Shown here: piece after piece, positions 43,741-57,857 of the stretch | Numbering within the stretch: the stretch's first letter is position 1 | How the letters are laid out: every line of letters starts with the position of its first letter | From: Solea solea | Lineage: Eukaryota; Chordata; Actinopteri; Pleuronectiformes; Soleidae | Direction of reading: 5' to 3' | Assembly (NCBI RefSeq): GCF_958295425.1 | Contig: NC_081151.1 | Span: 15,906,606 to 15,970,605, forward strand | Length of the DNA stretch: 64,000 bases | The notes under the pieces: model-generated | Seen by the model: only the letters and a program-made list of their open reading frames with translations | What the model was told of the DNA's origin: nothing | Database searches by the model: none | Translations under genes and position numbers: made by a program

Positions 43741-45289
43741 TTGTTCATTTAGTCATTGGAGAGGTCAAGCTGTTTGATTTGTCCTCTCAGACTCACAGGT
43801 AGTTAAAGTCTTAAAGAAGAGGTGATCAGTGCAGCAGTGTGGTTAAGAACACATTTCCTGTGTGTTGCATCACTGTGCAGTAAGTGCTGCCTTGAGCACT
43901 GCAGCTTTTTTGTTACCACATAATTATGGGGACAGGTGTATGAGCAGCATGCGTGTGTGTGTGTGTGTGTGTGCCGCTTGTTCGATATACGTTGGATTGC
44001 AAAACCAAGAAAAAACAGAAACATGCAGTGGCCAGTTCTCACAAACACACCCCACACCATTGCACCATTCCTCCAGCACCACGGAGCAGTCAGTCTGCGG
44101 AGAGGATGTCATGCTTGTGAGAGTGCCACTGTGCTGAGTCGACAGGAGGGGAACAATGGCTCCGCTGTGCTGCTCGTCTCTTTGGCTGCCTTCATGCAGC
44201 ATTTCACAGAGGGGCACCGTCGGCTTTTGGCTCGGCCAGGCTTGTTGACCAGGCCTTTGCCTGCTGGTCACTGACCCGTTGTGCCCACAGTGCCTGCAGT
44301 TCGTCAGGACTCTGAGGAATACCGATTATCCTGCATTAATTGGTGCCTCTGGCTGATCAAAGGTGCTCAGCTGATTGTGGAGCCATGGTATTTTTCCACT
44401 CTCTGCCTTGTTGCCTGTTCATCTGCCTTCTTACATACTCCGTAGAGGTCAATCAATATGGGTTTTTCTATGACTGATGCTGATTTTCAGAAATCAAGGC
44501 AGCCTACATCCCATAGTTGATGCCAGTTCTTTTTTGGGAGGCCTATATATTTAACCACTTTTAACTGTTTAATGACAATAAATAACTTAACTTCAGTAAC
44601 AACACTCATGGTCTCTACGTACATTGTATGTCTGCCCTGCAGTTCAGTTATATACAGTATTTTTTCAATAAAAGTACGTTTAAACTAAATGAAACTCATC
44701 ATCAAAAATAAACTTTTAGTTGCAAAAAAATATATCGGCCAAGGTGGATTGTTTAAAAATATGTATATATCAGTGTGATTATTGCTCAGACCTCATTTTT
44801 AAATAAAGGAAGTCACGGTTCGACTTTACTGTCCAGCCTTATGTGCTTCCTTGTTAAATGTTCACCAAGCTCTGGATAAAAACAAGTCGTTTTATTCGCC
44901 TGCCTGAGTTTGTTCTGTGGCTGCAGAGAAAACCCTTGATTACCCAGCTATTCGTCTGTGTGAGTGAACATGGTGAAATCACTTCTTCATCTTAAAGCCT
45001 TGTACTTTGGACTTCAGACAAACGAGTTGTCCAATGTTTTTTTTTTAACGAACAGAAAGTGTGCCATTACTGCTGAATCATTACTGGCACTAAAATAGAA
45101 GCTCCATGGAATAAATTGCCTGCCATGTGGAGACCAATTCTTGCATAACCATCACTGTGAGGTTAGAATCACTGAGTTAGAAATGTGATGACAATATCTC
45201 ATTTATAACTATGGTTTACATGTTCACAGGCACTGTAGCTGGGACTAGTTTCCCAAAAATAATCTCCAGAATTTAGCCATATTTACCAT
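43741..45289. other. Intron-like DNA
   Basis: The segment 43860-44330 has higher G+C than its surroundings and (GT)n at 43951-43972. Overlapping open frames occur on both strands but none shows a protein motif. It may be an old conserved noncoding element, but the sequence alone cannot show that. Confidence 0.4.
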
Positions 45290-45440
45290 GATTTACATAT
45301 ACATATAAAATTACCAAAGACTTGATTTTCTTAAATGTTTTGTTTAGTCTATAAGCCCAAATTATTCAGTTTTAATGATTGCTTTGTTATATGGAGCAAA
45401 GAAACTGGAAAATATTCACATTTAAGAAGTAGACAAATTC
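45290..45440 (+). mobile_element. TAGGGCTG-family element fragment
   Basis: Carries TTTTGTTTAGTCTATAAGCC, ATTATTCAGTTTTAATGATT, TTATATGGAGCAAAGAAACT and CACATTTAAGAAG of the family interior. Termini not found. Confidence 0.6.
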
Positions 45441-46389
45441 TTATCTTTCTTATACTGCTTACATTTATAAAAAAACATTATATTCAGTAATTGATTTATT
45501 ATTGATTTGTCTTTCAGACCCAGTGTGACTACACAGTTGCACCTTCAAATATGCTGTTCCTGGCACTTGTTATCCGGAAATGAGCTCCAGAATATTTTCC
45601 AGTGTTTCCAGTTCCCTATGTCTATAAAAACAGTGAACACAAAAACTGTGTGCACTAATCGAATTTAACCAGATAGAAGTGGCACATTTCAAGCCATTAA
45701 GATTTCAGAGAATGTTTCGAAGAAAAATATAATAAAACGGACACACATCCTCGCAGGTTTATAGCAGCTGTGCACCTCCTGTATGTAATTTTCCAGAAAT
45801 TAAGTCCTGCTCCACCTGTGCCGGAGCTGCACCATAAATCTGCTGGGTAAACAGCCAGGTAGCACTCAGAGTTTGGCATACTCTGTTGTGTAACTTGGTA
45901 TTCTACAGTCATCCCTGCCTAGACAAATTCACAGCTCAAACAGGACACAGAGAGCAAAGCTCAGGTAGGTGGACAGAATTCCTGAAATGAGCAAGCAGCT
46001 TCACAGCTGCACTGAATACTCCAGCTCTCCATTTACATTTGTGCTCACAAGACCAGTTTGTTTGGCCAATTTCCTGGCGTCGGTAAAACCCACCTGGCAC
46101 CTTGTGGACTCGCGTTACTCTTTAACATGGTTTCCTTTCTCTTATTAAAGCTGAATCAAAAGGAAGTCTATAAGCTCAAATACCTGTGTAGGCACAATTC
46201 TCTCTCTAATAATTCAACGTAAGATCAATTTACCTAACCCCAAGGGCATATCGGGTTAAAAAGAAGAACAAAAGAAGTGTGTCTGTCTGTATGTGTGAGT
46301 GCACTTCGAAACACTTTAAAATGTAGGCCATTGTTTTCACTTCCTGCTGTTTGACGGTTTAGACTGGTTTAAGGGTGGTGGTCAGAAGT

Positions 46390-46560
46390 AGGACTGCAAC
46401 AATTGATAGATTAGTAATTGACAACTAAATTAATTGCCAGATGTGATACATTTCTGAATTTGTTTCAGTGTTTTTTCATTTTAAAATAAATACAAAGTCT
46501 CCAATTTCAGCTACAGTCTTGATTTTTGTTTCTTTGCTCCTCTGTTACTGTGAAGTTTAA
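46390..46560. mobile_element. TAGGGCTG-family element fragment
   Basis: Starts AGGACTGCAACAATTGATAG and TTAGTAATTGACAACTAAAT, followed by CAGTCTTGATTTTTGTTTCT and TTGCTCC. A short terminal piece of the family. Confidence 0.5.
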
Positions 46561-49500
46561 TGTCTTAAGTTTATAGACAAACAAGGTTTCCCATTGTTGT
46601 CCTTTTGGGTTTTGGGTTTTATGGGCCAAACCGCTAACATATCAATTGAGAAAATAACTGACATGGATGTTGATAATGACATTGTTGTGGCCTTGGTTGA
46701 GAAAGGATTAGGATTAAGTACATCAGATGTGACTGCAGGCCCTTACACACACAAGACCAGGTTTAGGAGAATCTGAAAAGTTTTGGATTGTATCGGCTTT
46801 TTGACTACACAGAACTGGTGTTTAAGGAGCCCTAAAATGCATTTTTATTATTGGAAAATGGGTCTCAGAGTTAAAAAGAAGTCCAAAAACTTGCCCTTTT
46901 TTCTGTATACAACAACTTTGTGGAAAAACTATGACATCATAGTCCCAACCCTGCTAGCTGTATGTGTCTTCTCTAATTTTGGTGTCTTTCTTTGGCCATG
47001 TTACAGCACCACACACAGGCCTGGCATATATACTACTACAGCAGTGGCATACATTTGTGTGTACATTTCTTAAAACGCAGCATGCGTGCGTGTGTGTGAT
47101 GCCGTATTGTATTTACATTATGTTTTTGCATAATCATTGAAGCTCTGCCTCCCTCCATCCTCCCAAAGATAGGTGGTGAAGTGTGTGTGTCTTGGCCTGG
47201 TCAGAGGGGCAGTGTAGTGATTGCATGTCTGTTCACTCAGCAGGAAGTTCCTGTTCCACTCCATCCTCTCATCACTCCTGCTGCTAGAAAAACACTGCTA
47301 CCGACACACGTGCACGGGCACACGCACACCTCTCACTGACCAGTGGCCCTGTTTTGCCATTTTCCTCATAGTGTTCTTGCGATTAGAATCTGTTTTATTG
47401 ACTCAGCAGCTGAAACCATGGAGTGGGTTCTCTGTGTGATATTGATTATTCTATGAGTATTTTTCCATGTAATGTAATGTAATCCCTCCCTCCCTCCCTC
47501 TCTCCCTGTTTTCCTCACTCTTTTTCACATGCAGGATTCCATCCACCCACTTTTTTAATCCTTTTTCTTTCCCCCCGTACATCTCTTGTGTCCTCCTGAC
47601 TCTAAACTCAGTCACTTCTATAAGTCACCATCTCTGCGTGTGTCTGTATTTGGGTATATCTGTATATGTGATACACATGTACTCAAGTGTGTATGTGATG
47701 CATCACGAAGTGTCAGAGTGTGTGTGAAATGTCAGAAGCTGACAGCAGTCATCTCAGTAAAGCGTGAGAGGCCAGTCAACACACAGTGTGACCAGTAGGT
47801 GTTCTTATATTTTTGTTTTTCTTTTGTGGCAGGGGCACACAGAAATTTTTATATAATCAAATCAATAATCAACAATGCGCCAAATTAATGAAAAAGAACA
47901 TAACAAATTTAGAGCCTTTCAGCCTCATATTCAATCAAAAATGATTTATTTTCTCTTTTGCAAATCTTGTTTTCCAACTGTCAACAAGGCTAATATCGAC
48001 AAATTACAGAGGCACAACCAATATATAGGTGCATCACAAATGATTTGTCTAAAATGTTTCGCTTGACTAATTTTCTGCTTCTGCAAACAAGAGTGGAAAT
48101 TATCTTGATGATATAATAAGTAATGTCCAGCCACAAATCACATAGTTGATGTTAAAAGAAAGGAGCATTTAACCCTCTGTTTTTCATTTACATCTGCATC
48201 TCAACTCTCAGCTCTCTTGTTATATTGACCCACAGACAAAGGCCACATTTGTCCTGTTAATCCTACTGTAAAATGTAAATTATTAAAGAAATAATTCAGG
48301 AAAGGCAAAGGAAAAAATGTTGACCCTTAGTCATGTGAAACATCTGCTAGAATACCTACTACTATTTAACTAAATAATTCATTTAGTAATCGATTAATAA
48401 TCGAGAAATGCATTTACTGTTGCACCCCTATTTCCAGTTTGTGTCCATCACTGTTGCTCATGGGATGTTTTAAGTTTGGCCTGAAGATGTGGCTGATTCT
48501 TGGTCCAAATAACAAGTTAAATTACATACACATTGAAAGCACACTAACATGGAACAGTGGTGCTCGTCATAACTGGCACCGATTCAGTGCTGAGCTCTCA
48601 GAGTTTCTCTGTCAGCATCTGCTTTTTCTGCAAAAAACAGCTGTCACAGCAGTGACTGTGGTGTTTAGGCCTTGCCATCAATTACTGTCACAACCGCAAG
48701 AAACTGGCTGAAAACCACGACCTCTACATGAAGATATCTGCATGAAACAAAACCAGAAAGGCACAATTAAGGCTTTGATGAAGATAGGTTTACAGGAGCT
48801 ATTGATGTTGGAGGCAGGGGAACAGGAGTATTGAGTAAAATGAGATTTGCTCTAATAAAGCCAGAGAAATCATATCCTTCACAGTGTCATTCATGATGCC
48901 TTTACTCGCGTCTGTAATTCCCACCACTGTACTCAGACACATGAAAAGTCTAGTCTTTGGTATGTAACCAGAAGCACCAGTTTAACCTGATGTACCGATC
49001 GACCTGACAAAGCAGGGAAACATCTGCCCCAGTCTGACGGCACGGGAGGCTCTGCTCAACGAGTTGCTCCTCCATGACCCTGAAACAAATATTAGCATGT
49101 CATCACTTGCAAGATCTCACTTTTGACCATCTAATACAGCACAGGAACTTGATCTTCCTACTTACAGGTTAATGCTTCATAATAGAAACCGGCTCCAAGG
49201 CACCGTGAATAAAAATGAAAGAAAATACTCTAGGGATTGTGTTTTAACGGGGGCTGATGGTTTGACTGGAATAAGGCTTAGAAATGATATGATGCAATTG
49301 AATAGTGGGATTTACTGCTCTGTTGATGGTGTTCAGTATTACTAATCATGTCTGTAATAGAGTCTCAATCAGTGGTCTCCAGTAAGTTTGTAACCACCCT
49401 AATAATTCAGTTTACATTTGAGAGCCTTTGTTTTACTTGACCTTTTTTTGCTTAGTATTGCTGCTTTTATTCAGTTGCAACTAGAGAATTATTGTGACCT

Positions 49501-52286
49501 TTTTTTTTAAAGTCATACATACATGCCCTTTAGTTGAAGAAGGGCTAAAGTTACTAAAATTAATAATAAAATTGGCTAAATATAGGGGCCACAAAAAATT
49601 CGCCAGTTGGATGCCTTGATTTCTAAAAATCTGAATTGGTATTGGCCATGAAAAAACATATTGGTCGAACTCAATAGAGAGCCAAAACAATGGTCTCCAA
49701 TTTCAGCAGGAGCCTTGTGAGCACAACCAAAACATCCTTTGAAAAGTCACAGAATAACCCATTAAGTTTGTAAACACCTCTTTTTACCTGGTGAATCTCA
49801 GAGCTGCTTTTTATTCACAAACATTAGAACATTATTATGATGTTCTCAAAAGTCATATGTACATGCTCTTTAGAGTAACTAAAACCCTTAACCACTTTTT
49901 TCAGGTTAAAACTAGTGTATAAGGTTATCTAGTAATATTTTTCAGTGACCCGGGTCCAACTCTTGGTAGTTTTGTGTTAAGTATTTGAATTACATATTTT
50001 AAATTTAGCGGAATTGAGCATGAGCGGGAGAGGAAGTGGGAAACTAAAACATCCGGTTTACTTTTCAGAATAAAAGATCAACATCGTATTTCACTTTACT
50101 ACAGCACAGAAAGAGTCGGAAACCGCGTGGAAGCGGGCGGATGTGAGACACATGCAGTGTAAGTTGGCGGAGCTGTGCGAATCAGAGTGCAGCGTGTCCA
50201 TTCTGCAACTCGTGAGTGCTATTTTCTGATTGGCTGATAGGTCGCTAATTCAAGACAGCTGTATGAATGTACTACGCAGAGCAAGCTGCCTTCGCATCAT
50301 CGTTTCATAGATGACTAATTTCTGTGCGGTGACTTTATCACTTATCAGCGTGAGAAATGTCATGTGTGAGCGTGTAAACTTATTGAAATGTGCATGTCTC
50401 ACGCTGAATGTATCTCTCACTGATAACTCCCTGCCCACTTTTTGTAGATTTTCAAAATCAGACCAAGGGTTTAGTTACTCTTTAAGTATTTTAGTTTGAG
50501 GAATGCGCAAACTCAAAAGGAAATCCCCACTACCAAATGCATAATTAAGACATTTTGAGAAAACAGATGGGACAGCTGTCATTGCCAGCTACCTTAAAAC
50601 TGACTGACTTCAACAATGACACTATGTTAGAGGTTATCATGAGCAGCATTTATTTGAAAACTGTATCTGGGCGAATTGGACTGGCAGGCCGCCGCAGTCT
50701 AGGTAATTTACTGCTGACAATGTCATTTCTGTGGATACTGTCAGCCTGACTTTGTGTCAGAAATCCAACTATAGAGTTGTCACTTGCTGTGTTTTGGAAG
50801 AATCAGAAATGACAGTGCTGCTGGTGCAGAGGACGATCTGAGTTGTAACTGTGAGATTTTTGTCTCGCGATCAAAGGAAATGGACATGTGGGGAACTTTC
50901 CACACACTGCCTGTAACGCCTCGTTTTGATATTGATAACATTATCTGTTTAATTTGTCTCTTTCTGAATCAGCAGCTCTGTAGGAAGTGCACTCTGGAGT
51001 CTGTCTGCTTTCCTGTCCCTGCCCTGCATGCTAAACGGCTCACACTGCGACAGCCAGGCCTGTTTAACTTGAGAGAAACAGTGAGCCTGTCTGTCTGTGT
51101 TGGATGTGATGTAACACAGACCATTCTTCTTCAGGGGAAACGGCCTTCACTTTTGTGGTTAAAACCTCAGTCTGACCTGACCAAAATGGGGATATAGTTA
51201 GACAGTTTTTGTGGTGTATTGGAAAGTGAATGTTGACACACAAGGCTTCAAACTGAAATCGTTGCTTGTGTATCTCCCCAATTCACCCGCATACTACATA
51301 TATATACTGTGTGTATGTATGTGCACACATATGAGTGTATTCATTGCCCAGGGATGTAAACTACAATCTTAGATCAGCGTTCTTCCTCTGAGACTCTCTA
51401 AATGTGCTAATGCTTGCTTTTTTTGTCGTAAGTTAACATAAGTAGGATTTATAGATCATGCATTAACAGCACTTTGCTGAGGCCTGGTGAATGCGTAAAA
51501 TGGGCCTGTGGGTCAGCCCGGTGCTTGGGGAGAATACCCAGAATTTTGTGTTTATGCTCATTTCTCCACCTTTATGTAACTTCTCTATCATGGCATTTTA
51601 CTTCTCTTGAGAACAAATGTCTCAAACCCACTTCAATGTATGGTTTTTATATTTAGAGATAAATTTTCCATCATAAATATGTTTTCTATACTATCTAACT
51701 ATCGTTCCATATCAAAACAAACACTTTTATTTTGAAGGTACAGTATGTGAAATAGTTATTGCTATATTGTGACGGAATGTCAGGATATACAAAACAGACT
51801 TGAAGCTCATGTGGCACGGAGCATAATAATCGCACCATTATAACTGTAGACGCTGTAGACATGTGGGTGTGTTTTGTTTTTTTGATTGTGTTTTATTTTG
51901 TGGGTGTATGGCTGGTATTAATGCAAGTCTGTATCCACCTCTGCTTGCATGTTTCTTGTGCTGCTGCTTCTGCAGCTGCTGCACTGCGAGTGTAATGCAA
52001 GTGATGTCAAGGGGAAAAAGTAAACACAGTTTCCATGAGTAGCTCTTTCGCTCCAAGCTTCGCTCAAAGTTTCCATACAGACTTTACTTCTGGAGTCTCT
52101 TAGTGATTGCCTGTGAGGAAGTTAAGCCTCTGTCCCACAGTTTACATGACACTCTATAATGTAGTAAAATAGAGGATGACTTAATTGGCCTTTTTTCTAT
52201 TGTTTACAGTTTGTTCTTCCTCAGAAATGAGGAAATGCTGCTGCTGTTTTTTTTTTACTTAGTTGATCCCTTCAGGACTTTATTTT
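46561..52286. other. Intron-like DNA
   Basis: No coding exon is recognised. A short family terminus lies at about 48367-48432 (AGTAATCGATTAATAATCGA, then TTGCACCCCTA). The rest is ordinary AT-rich sequence with several (TG)n-like patches. Confidence 0.45.
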
Positions 52287-52402
52287 TATATATGTATATA
52301 TACATATATATATACGTATATATGTGTGTATGTATTTATGTATATGTATGTATTTATATATTTATATGTATATGTGTATATGTGTATATATACACATATA
52401 CA
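52287..52402. repeat. TA/TGTATA microsatellite
   Basis: Alternating TA, TGTA and TTTA units. Open frames across it are repeat artefacts. Confidence 0.9.
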
Positions 52403-52861
52403 TTATTATTATTTAATTCAATGTTTTTTAGATGACTTGTTTCATTTATTTAATATATGGGTGCAGCTAAGGTACAAAATAAAAATAAAAGGTTGAGAGA
52501 TGTTTAATTTGTTATTGATAAAGTGTTTTATTTTATCAAACAGAATGGGGGGGGGGGGATTGTTGGCCAAGAAAAAGTCTGCATAATACATCAGCCATCC
52601 GTTGACCCCAATTTCTAAAGACTCTGAAGTGATAGGGATTTCATTCAACTAAAGAGACAGGAACACGTGATTGGTTTAGGTCAGTTGGTTTACAATATCA
52701 CAACCATTTTATAAAGACATCATATGAGCACATGTGCTTAATGTGTTCTTAGTTAAAGTATAATATATGTGTATATATATGTTAAATTTACAAATGTCTT
52801 CTTTGTGCCCCTTGTGGCCTCTTGATGGAAACCAGGACAGACCCTGCCTATTGATTCATGT

Positions 52862-53380
52862 CGTATTCACACCAGCCCTTCTAATACGAATTCTAGTTTG
52901 TTTGCTCGGAAAGTGTGGTTTGTGGTGTATATGCGCAACCGAACTCTGATCCACACCAAAGAAGCGAACTCTGATCTACCTAAAACATAGGTCTTGGTTC
53001 GCTTCAAGCAAACCAAATGCAGGAAACAGAACATATGTGTGCGTGTAGACTGATAGCCGGGAGAAATGTCTGTGCCCATTGTTGCAGCTTATGTGTCGTA
53101 TGTTCACATAAAACAATAGGATTTGATGCAGCTCCATGTTTTGAAGTTGTCCCACATTAACCAACAGATGAGCAAGTTTTCTTGTTCATTGTTGTCTTGT
53201 CTAATTCTTTATGCAGCGCCGTCTCAGGCGAGGAGGGGAATACGTTATTCAAAAGGTTCGGTTCATTTCACTTAAGTGCAGTGTGAAAGCGAACTTGGAC
53301 CGGCAGAATGTTGCAACCCCCAATTAAACCGAGCCCCCAATCGCACAGAGTCTAGCGGACTATTATGTGTGAAATCGACT
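52862..53380. mobile_element. Probable nonautonomous DNA transposon
   Basis: Left TATTCACACCAGCCCTTCT and right GGACTATTATGTGTGAAAT suggest inverted ends with a TTCACAC core. Interior CGAACTCTGATCCACACCAA is followed by GAAGCGAACTCTGATC, and the far side has AAAGCGAACTTGGACCGG. No clear target duplication was found, so the class is open. Confidence 0.45.
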
Positions 53381-54338
53381 TCAGGCTGTGATTCACGGCC
53401 CGGGCACGCCTGAGGAGAGACGATACACTGACAGTGATTTGCCACTCCCTGATGCCAGAGCATTGCCCTGGCCGTTTAAATGTGGCCTCAGCTGTTGCCC
53501 AAAGTGATGTGTGGCTCTCGGTGTACAGTGGACTGCTGGCCGGTCAACTTGGTGTCAGTTTGATGACCCTTAATATCATGCCTCACATCCCCTAGATACA
53601 CACACACACACAAAGCCGGATACAGTGTGGTGGCTGGAATAAAGAGCCACTTAATATCCTTGTGCAGAAGTCTGGGTCCTTCTTTCTCTCTCTCAACCCT
53701 AAGCCGTCTCCGTCATGTGTAGTCAGGAAATGGGGGTCACCATGTCTTGCTGGGGGCAGGGAACAGATTGAAAGACTCAGAAATGATTCAGTAGCAGACA
53801 GGGCATGCGTGATCCGCCCAAACAGTAGCCAACACTGCTATTCCTCATCATTTCCTTCCTTTTGTGGAGTACCACCCATTTGTATTCACTTCTGAATGTC
53901 CTTTCTGTGGCTGTTTCTCTGCCTCTTAAACATTTTGACCCTCTTAAAATAGGCACATTTTAGGAATCAAAACATTTTTCTGCTGACGTGCAAGTTTCAC
54001 TATTTTTATTGGTTTGGTTTGCTTTCCTGCTAGTAAAGCTGTCTTCAGCTCTCAGTTGTTCACTGCAGCAAAGCATGGGTTGATTGCAGGTCTAGACATT
54101 ACAGCTTTCGAATCATGTACTCTCTTGTGAGGCTGGCTATTGCTGCTAATTTCCTAAATTTAATTTAATTATCCGATTTGGGTTGGTTAGATGTCAATTC
54201 TTTCAGACATATAGTTGTTATGCCACTTTTGCTTGGTTATAAAAGGTTTTCACAGAACTGAAAAATATTAATGTTTACTTGAGAATTAACCCCAAAGAAG
54301 TTACATCAATGCATGACTGTGAGGTTCTCAGTTATAGT

Positions 54339-54515
54339 CATCTTCAGTAGTTGGCTGTAGGCAACTGGACTTGCTTGAGTTAAGTTCGAGGCCGGTTCAG
54401 TTCTTCTTTGAGAACTTGGAAAATGTCTAGATCTTCTTTGAGAAGAAGCCTCTTGGATGAAACGTCTTGACTTGACTCAAACAAGTCCAGTTGCTTCCAG
54501 CTAACTACTGAAGAT
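54339..54515. mobile_element. Short inverted-repeat element (CAACTGGACTTG ends)
   Basis: Left ATCTTCAGTAGTTGGCTG and GCAACTGGACTTGCTTGAGT; the right end TCAAACAAGTCCAGTTGC and CTAACTACTGAAGAT is the reverse complement with few changes. The centre carries TTCTTTGAGAA and GAAGAAGCCTCTTGGATGAA. About 177 bp, noncoding, a pattern I have seen often in fish DNA. Confidence 0.65.
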
Positions 54516-55335
54516 TACATCGATTACCTTTTTATTTTATATAACCACACGGTGCAACTCCACAGTACAGTCGTAGGTGATAATTCAAACTCACACATTT
54601 AAAACCTGTTCAAGTTCAATATATCCAGCTTTGAAATGCCTCAATTCACCAGCCTCACCTGTTAGCTTCACTGAAGCATGATTGTGATAGATTTGAGCAG
54701 AGGATACAGGAAATGGCATATATTAAAAGATCGATCTAAGGAGTATGAAACAATATTAATTTCTGCACAGGCTGAACCTGTACCTTTTTGTAAATTTAAG
54801 GGATCCTGTCTCTTTTTGGGACGTTGAAAGTCTTTAAATGCTGAGTTGCAGGCTGAGCAGGAGCAGCTGGCGATAAGTTACACATGTTTAATGAGCGTTC
54901 CTTTCCACCAGCTTGGTACACTGTTTCTGCTGCTGTTTTATTGGTGAATTTCTCTAGTCTTTATGTTGTGTTCAGACTTTTGAAGTCAATTACAGTTATT
55001 GGCAGTGACAAAAATAGGCGTGTTGTGCAAGAGAGCATGAGTCCAGGTGACCAGTTCACATAGAATGCAAGTTTAGAACCAGTCCAGGTCTAGTTAAAAC
55101 TTTTATGGATGTTTTGATTGACAACTGACACAGCAGGACTTTTTCTGGGGCTGACCATGGTCAGTCTGACCGACAGGTTTAAGGTATTTGTGTGAGAGAC
55201 ACGGACAGAGAAAGGAGGCTGCACACAGTTCTACAGTGAAGCACTGATGCAAAACAATAATCTGATATTCTAGGACTGAACTGCATGTGAACCGTCACAG
55301 GCTGAATTCTCATTTTGTTACAAATATTCATCTCC

Positions 55336-55603
55336 TGGGCCACACGGTTGGTGTAGTGCTTAGCACTCTTGCCTTTGCAGCAGTCCAAAAACATGCAATA
55401 TGGGGAAAGGTAAATTGGATGCTCTAAATTGACCGTAGGTGTGAGAATGAGAGTGAATAGTTGTTTGTCTCTATATGTGTCCCTGCGATGGACTGGCGAA
55501 CTGTCCAGGGTGTACCCCGCCTATCGCCCTATGTAAACTGAGATTGGCACAGCGCCCCCCACGACCCTCCTGTGGAGGATAACGCGGTAGATAGTGGATG
55601 GAT
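55336..55603 (+). mobile_element. SINE-like element, internally deleted
   Basis: The head GGCCACACGGTTGGTGTAGT and GCTTAGCACTCTTGCC jumps at about 55381 to CAGTCCAAAAACATGCAATA. The body AAATTGACCGTAGGTGTGAG is followed by CGAACTGTCCAGGGTGTACC, GCACAGCGCCCCCCACGACC and a TGGATGGAT tail. Compared with the copy at 22392-22952 the box B region is missing. Confidence 0.75.
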
Positions 55604-57857
55604 ATTCTTCTCCCATGAAGAAATCAAAATGACTGTAAATTACATTTTTACAGTCTGTGTAACATAAATGTGTGTAATTTTAGGTATTTTCAGATATCAC
55701 ATTTTTATCTTTCTAAGATCCCAATCCAGCAATTTTTTCCAGTGTCTGACTGATATTGTTACAAATATGTTGGTTTCTCTGGTTGAAGAGAATTTGAAGA
55801 GAGTTTTTGAATTGGTGATGGTATATAACATATATAACACTGGTATGGTATATAAACTGTTTTGAATATACTGTATAATGTAAAGTGAATCAAGTCAATC
55901 TGGGCCAAAGTGTGTCAGTAATTCTGCCATTGTTCCCAGGGGTTGCATACATGAATCGAGCTGCATGAGGCTCCGTTTCAAACTGGTCTTCTTTACTGGT
56001 AAATTGGATTGTGATTGAATCAATTGTAGCCCTCAGCAGTAGTGTAATCTCTCACTTGTGAATTCTCTAATTCTTGCTGTTGATGCTTGCAAATTGAATT
56101 ACGCAGCTCATAGTAAGAGTGGTTGAGGCATTTGTTTAAAAATCCATCTTTGTAAAGTCTGAATCAAATGTACCTGACCTTTGATCAACATTCTGTCTTT
56201 AACATTGGTTCTCACAACATTTCCCTTGTGTGCCTTTCTTCTTGGTGCACTGCACATTTTCATTTTCTTCCTGCAGGTTTTTTTTTTTTGACCCTCTTTT
56301 TTTTTTTTTTTTTTTTACACAAGCCAGCCAAGCCACAAACCAGGGTCCGGAAAATTGGATTACCACATTAACAGCATTTTTCAAATTCTCTCTTCATATG
56401 GCTGTTTGGGAACAGAACAGAGACACTGTTACCTCAAGTCAACTGGCTCCCTGATAACAGGGCCAGACTTGCTTTGCCAGGCCTCACTGATTGAGGCTAT
56501 TCTATCACACATATAAAATCAAACCAGACACACATGACATGGAATTCCCCAAACAAAGATGTATAAAATAGGATGAAGGGTAGCAGCTGGCAGAGTGGAG
56601 GGACCAGTGATAAAAGGGTCTATTTTGTCTTGAATGTTCTCCTTTTCTTCTCTATCTCTTCTTTAAAACCCAACTGCCATACTCATCCCTGGGTTCCTTC
56701 TGCAAGGATTAATCAGTTTCCCATTCCTGGAGAGATTATTCAAACACTGTTACATCTGCAACAGCAGCAGCACTCCCACTCTCCTACGCAGACAGAAACA
56801 CAGCAGTGACTGTAGAAAAAGTCTTATACATTCTCTCTATTTGTGCAGGTTTGTTCTCTGTCAGTGCACTTCCACGCACAGTTAAGTTGAGCTACGGTTG
56901 AAGGGCAAGGCCAGTTGTAGATCGAATTTGCCATTTCATTTTGCCTATTGTTCTTGTCCTAGGATATAAACACTAGTTGGGAATCAATTTATTGAATGAC
57001 GTATGTCCAACTATTGTGGCTGGTCTTTCTACCATCCATTAACTTCAAAATACATTCATATTTAAGCTGTCTGTGCAGGCTCCTTGTCAGTCCAAACATG
57101 CAGCAATCTGAATTTTGCCAGATTTTTCTCACTGCTGTTTTCCTCTGCCTGGGTACTGTGGAACATGCACACTAGGCAGCTAGACACTTGAACGTACAGT
57201 ATACAATAGTATTTTGACTCCTACTTGCATTATATGGGTCTGTCAGTCTGACTTTGACAAATGTGATTTAGTAACTCAAGTTTTAATCAAACTAAAACAA
57301 TAATTGGGTTAGTCTGTCCTCCACTGTGTGTTACTCTCTGCACACGTTTCCACCCTGGTGGACAGTGTGTGTGACAACATGTCCCTAATTGTCCAGTGGA
57401 TTATGATGATGTTTCATGTTTGTCTCATGAGAGCTCCATGCTTTTTGCTCGTCTCTGTGTACGTGAACACAGAGAGAGTGGAAATGGTCCTTGTGTAATT
57501 ATCCTCATTAGTGTTAGGTAGGAGCACAGCCAGGAATCCTCACGGTACCAGACTCTATAGGAGCCGTGGCAGTTCCAACAGGGTTTAGATCCTGTGTTCC
57601 TACACCAAAGCCTTCACCTTCCCACCCACCCTCTCTCCCTGTGCCTCTCTGTCCTCATTTCACTATCTTGTTAGTTTTCCAACCAGGTTTTGTTTTGTTT
57701 TTGATTGTGTGAAGGACACACATGAAACACTCTATGTTTGATCTGTGGTGGTATTATTTTTTGTCACACAGCCTTAGTCCTTAAACAGAAAGTGGGCAAA
57801 CATAGTTATACTTAAGTTATACTGGGATGTTGTTTGCAAAAAGGTTTTTGGGGATTT
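55604..57857. other. Intron-like DNA
   Basis: No exon is seen. T-rich runs at 56279-56318. Frames at 56168-56454 and 56573-56809 are not gene-like. Confidence 0.5.

Noticed and set aside
43860..44330. GC-richer block with overlapping frames on both strands
   Set aside because: No domain or motif is visible; multi-frame openness follows from base composition.
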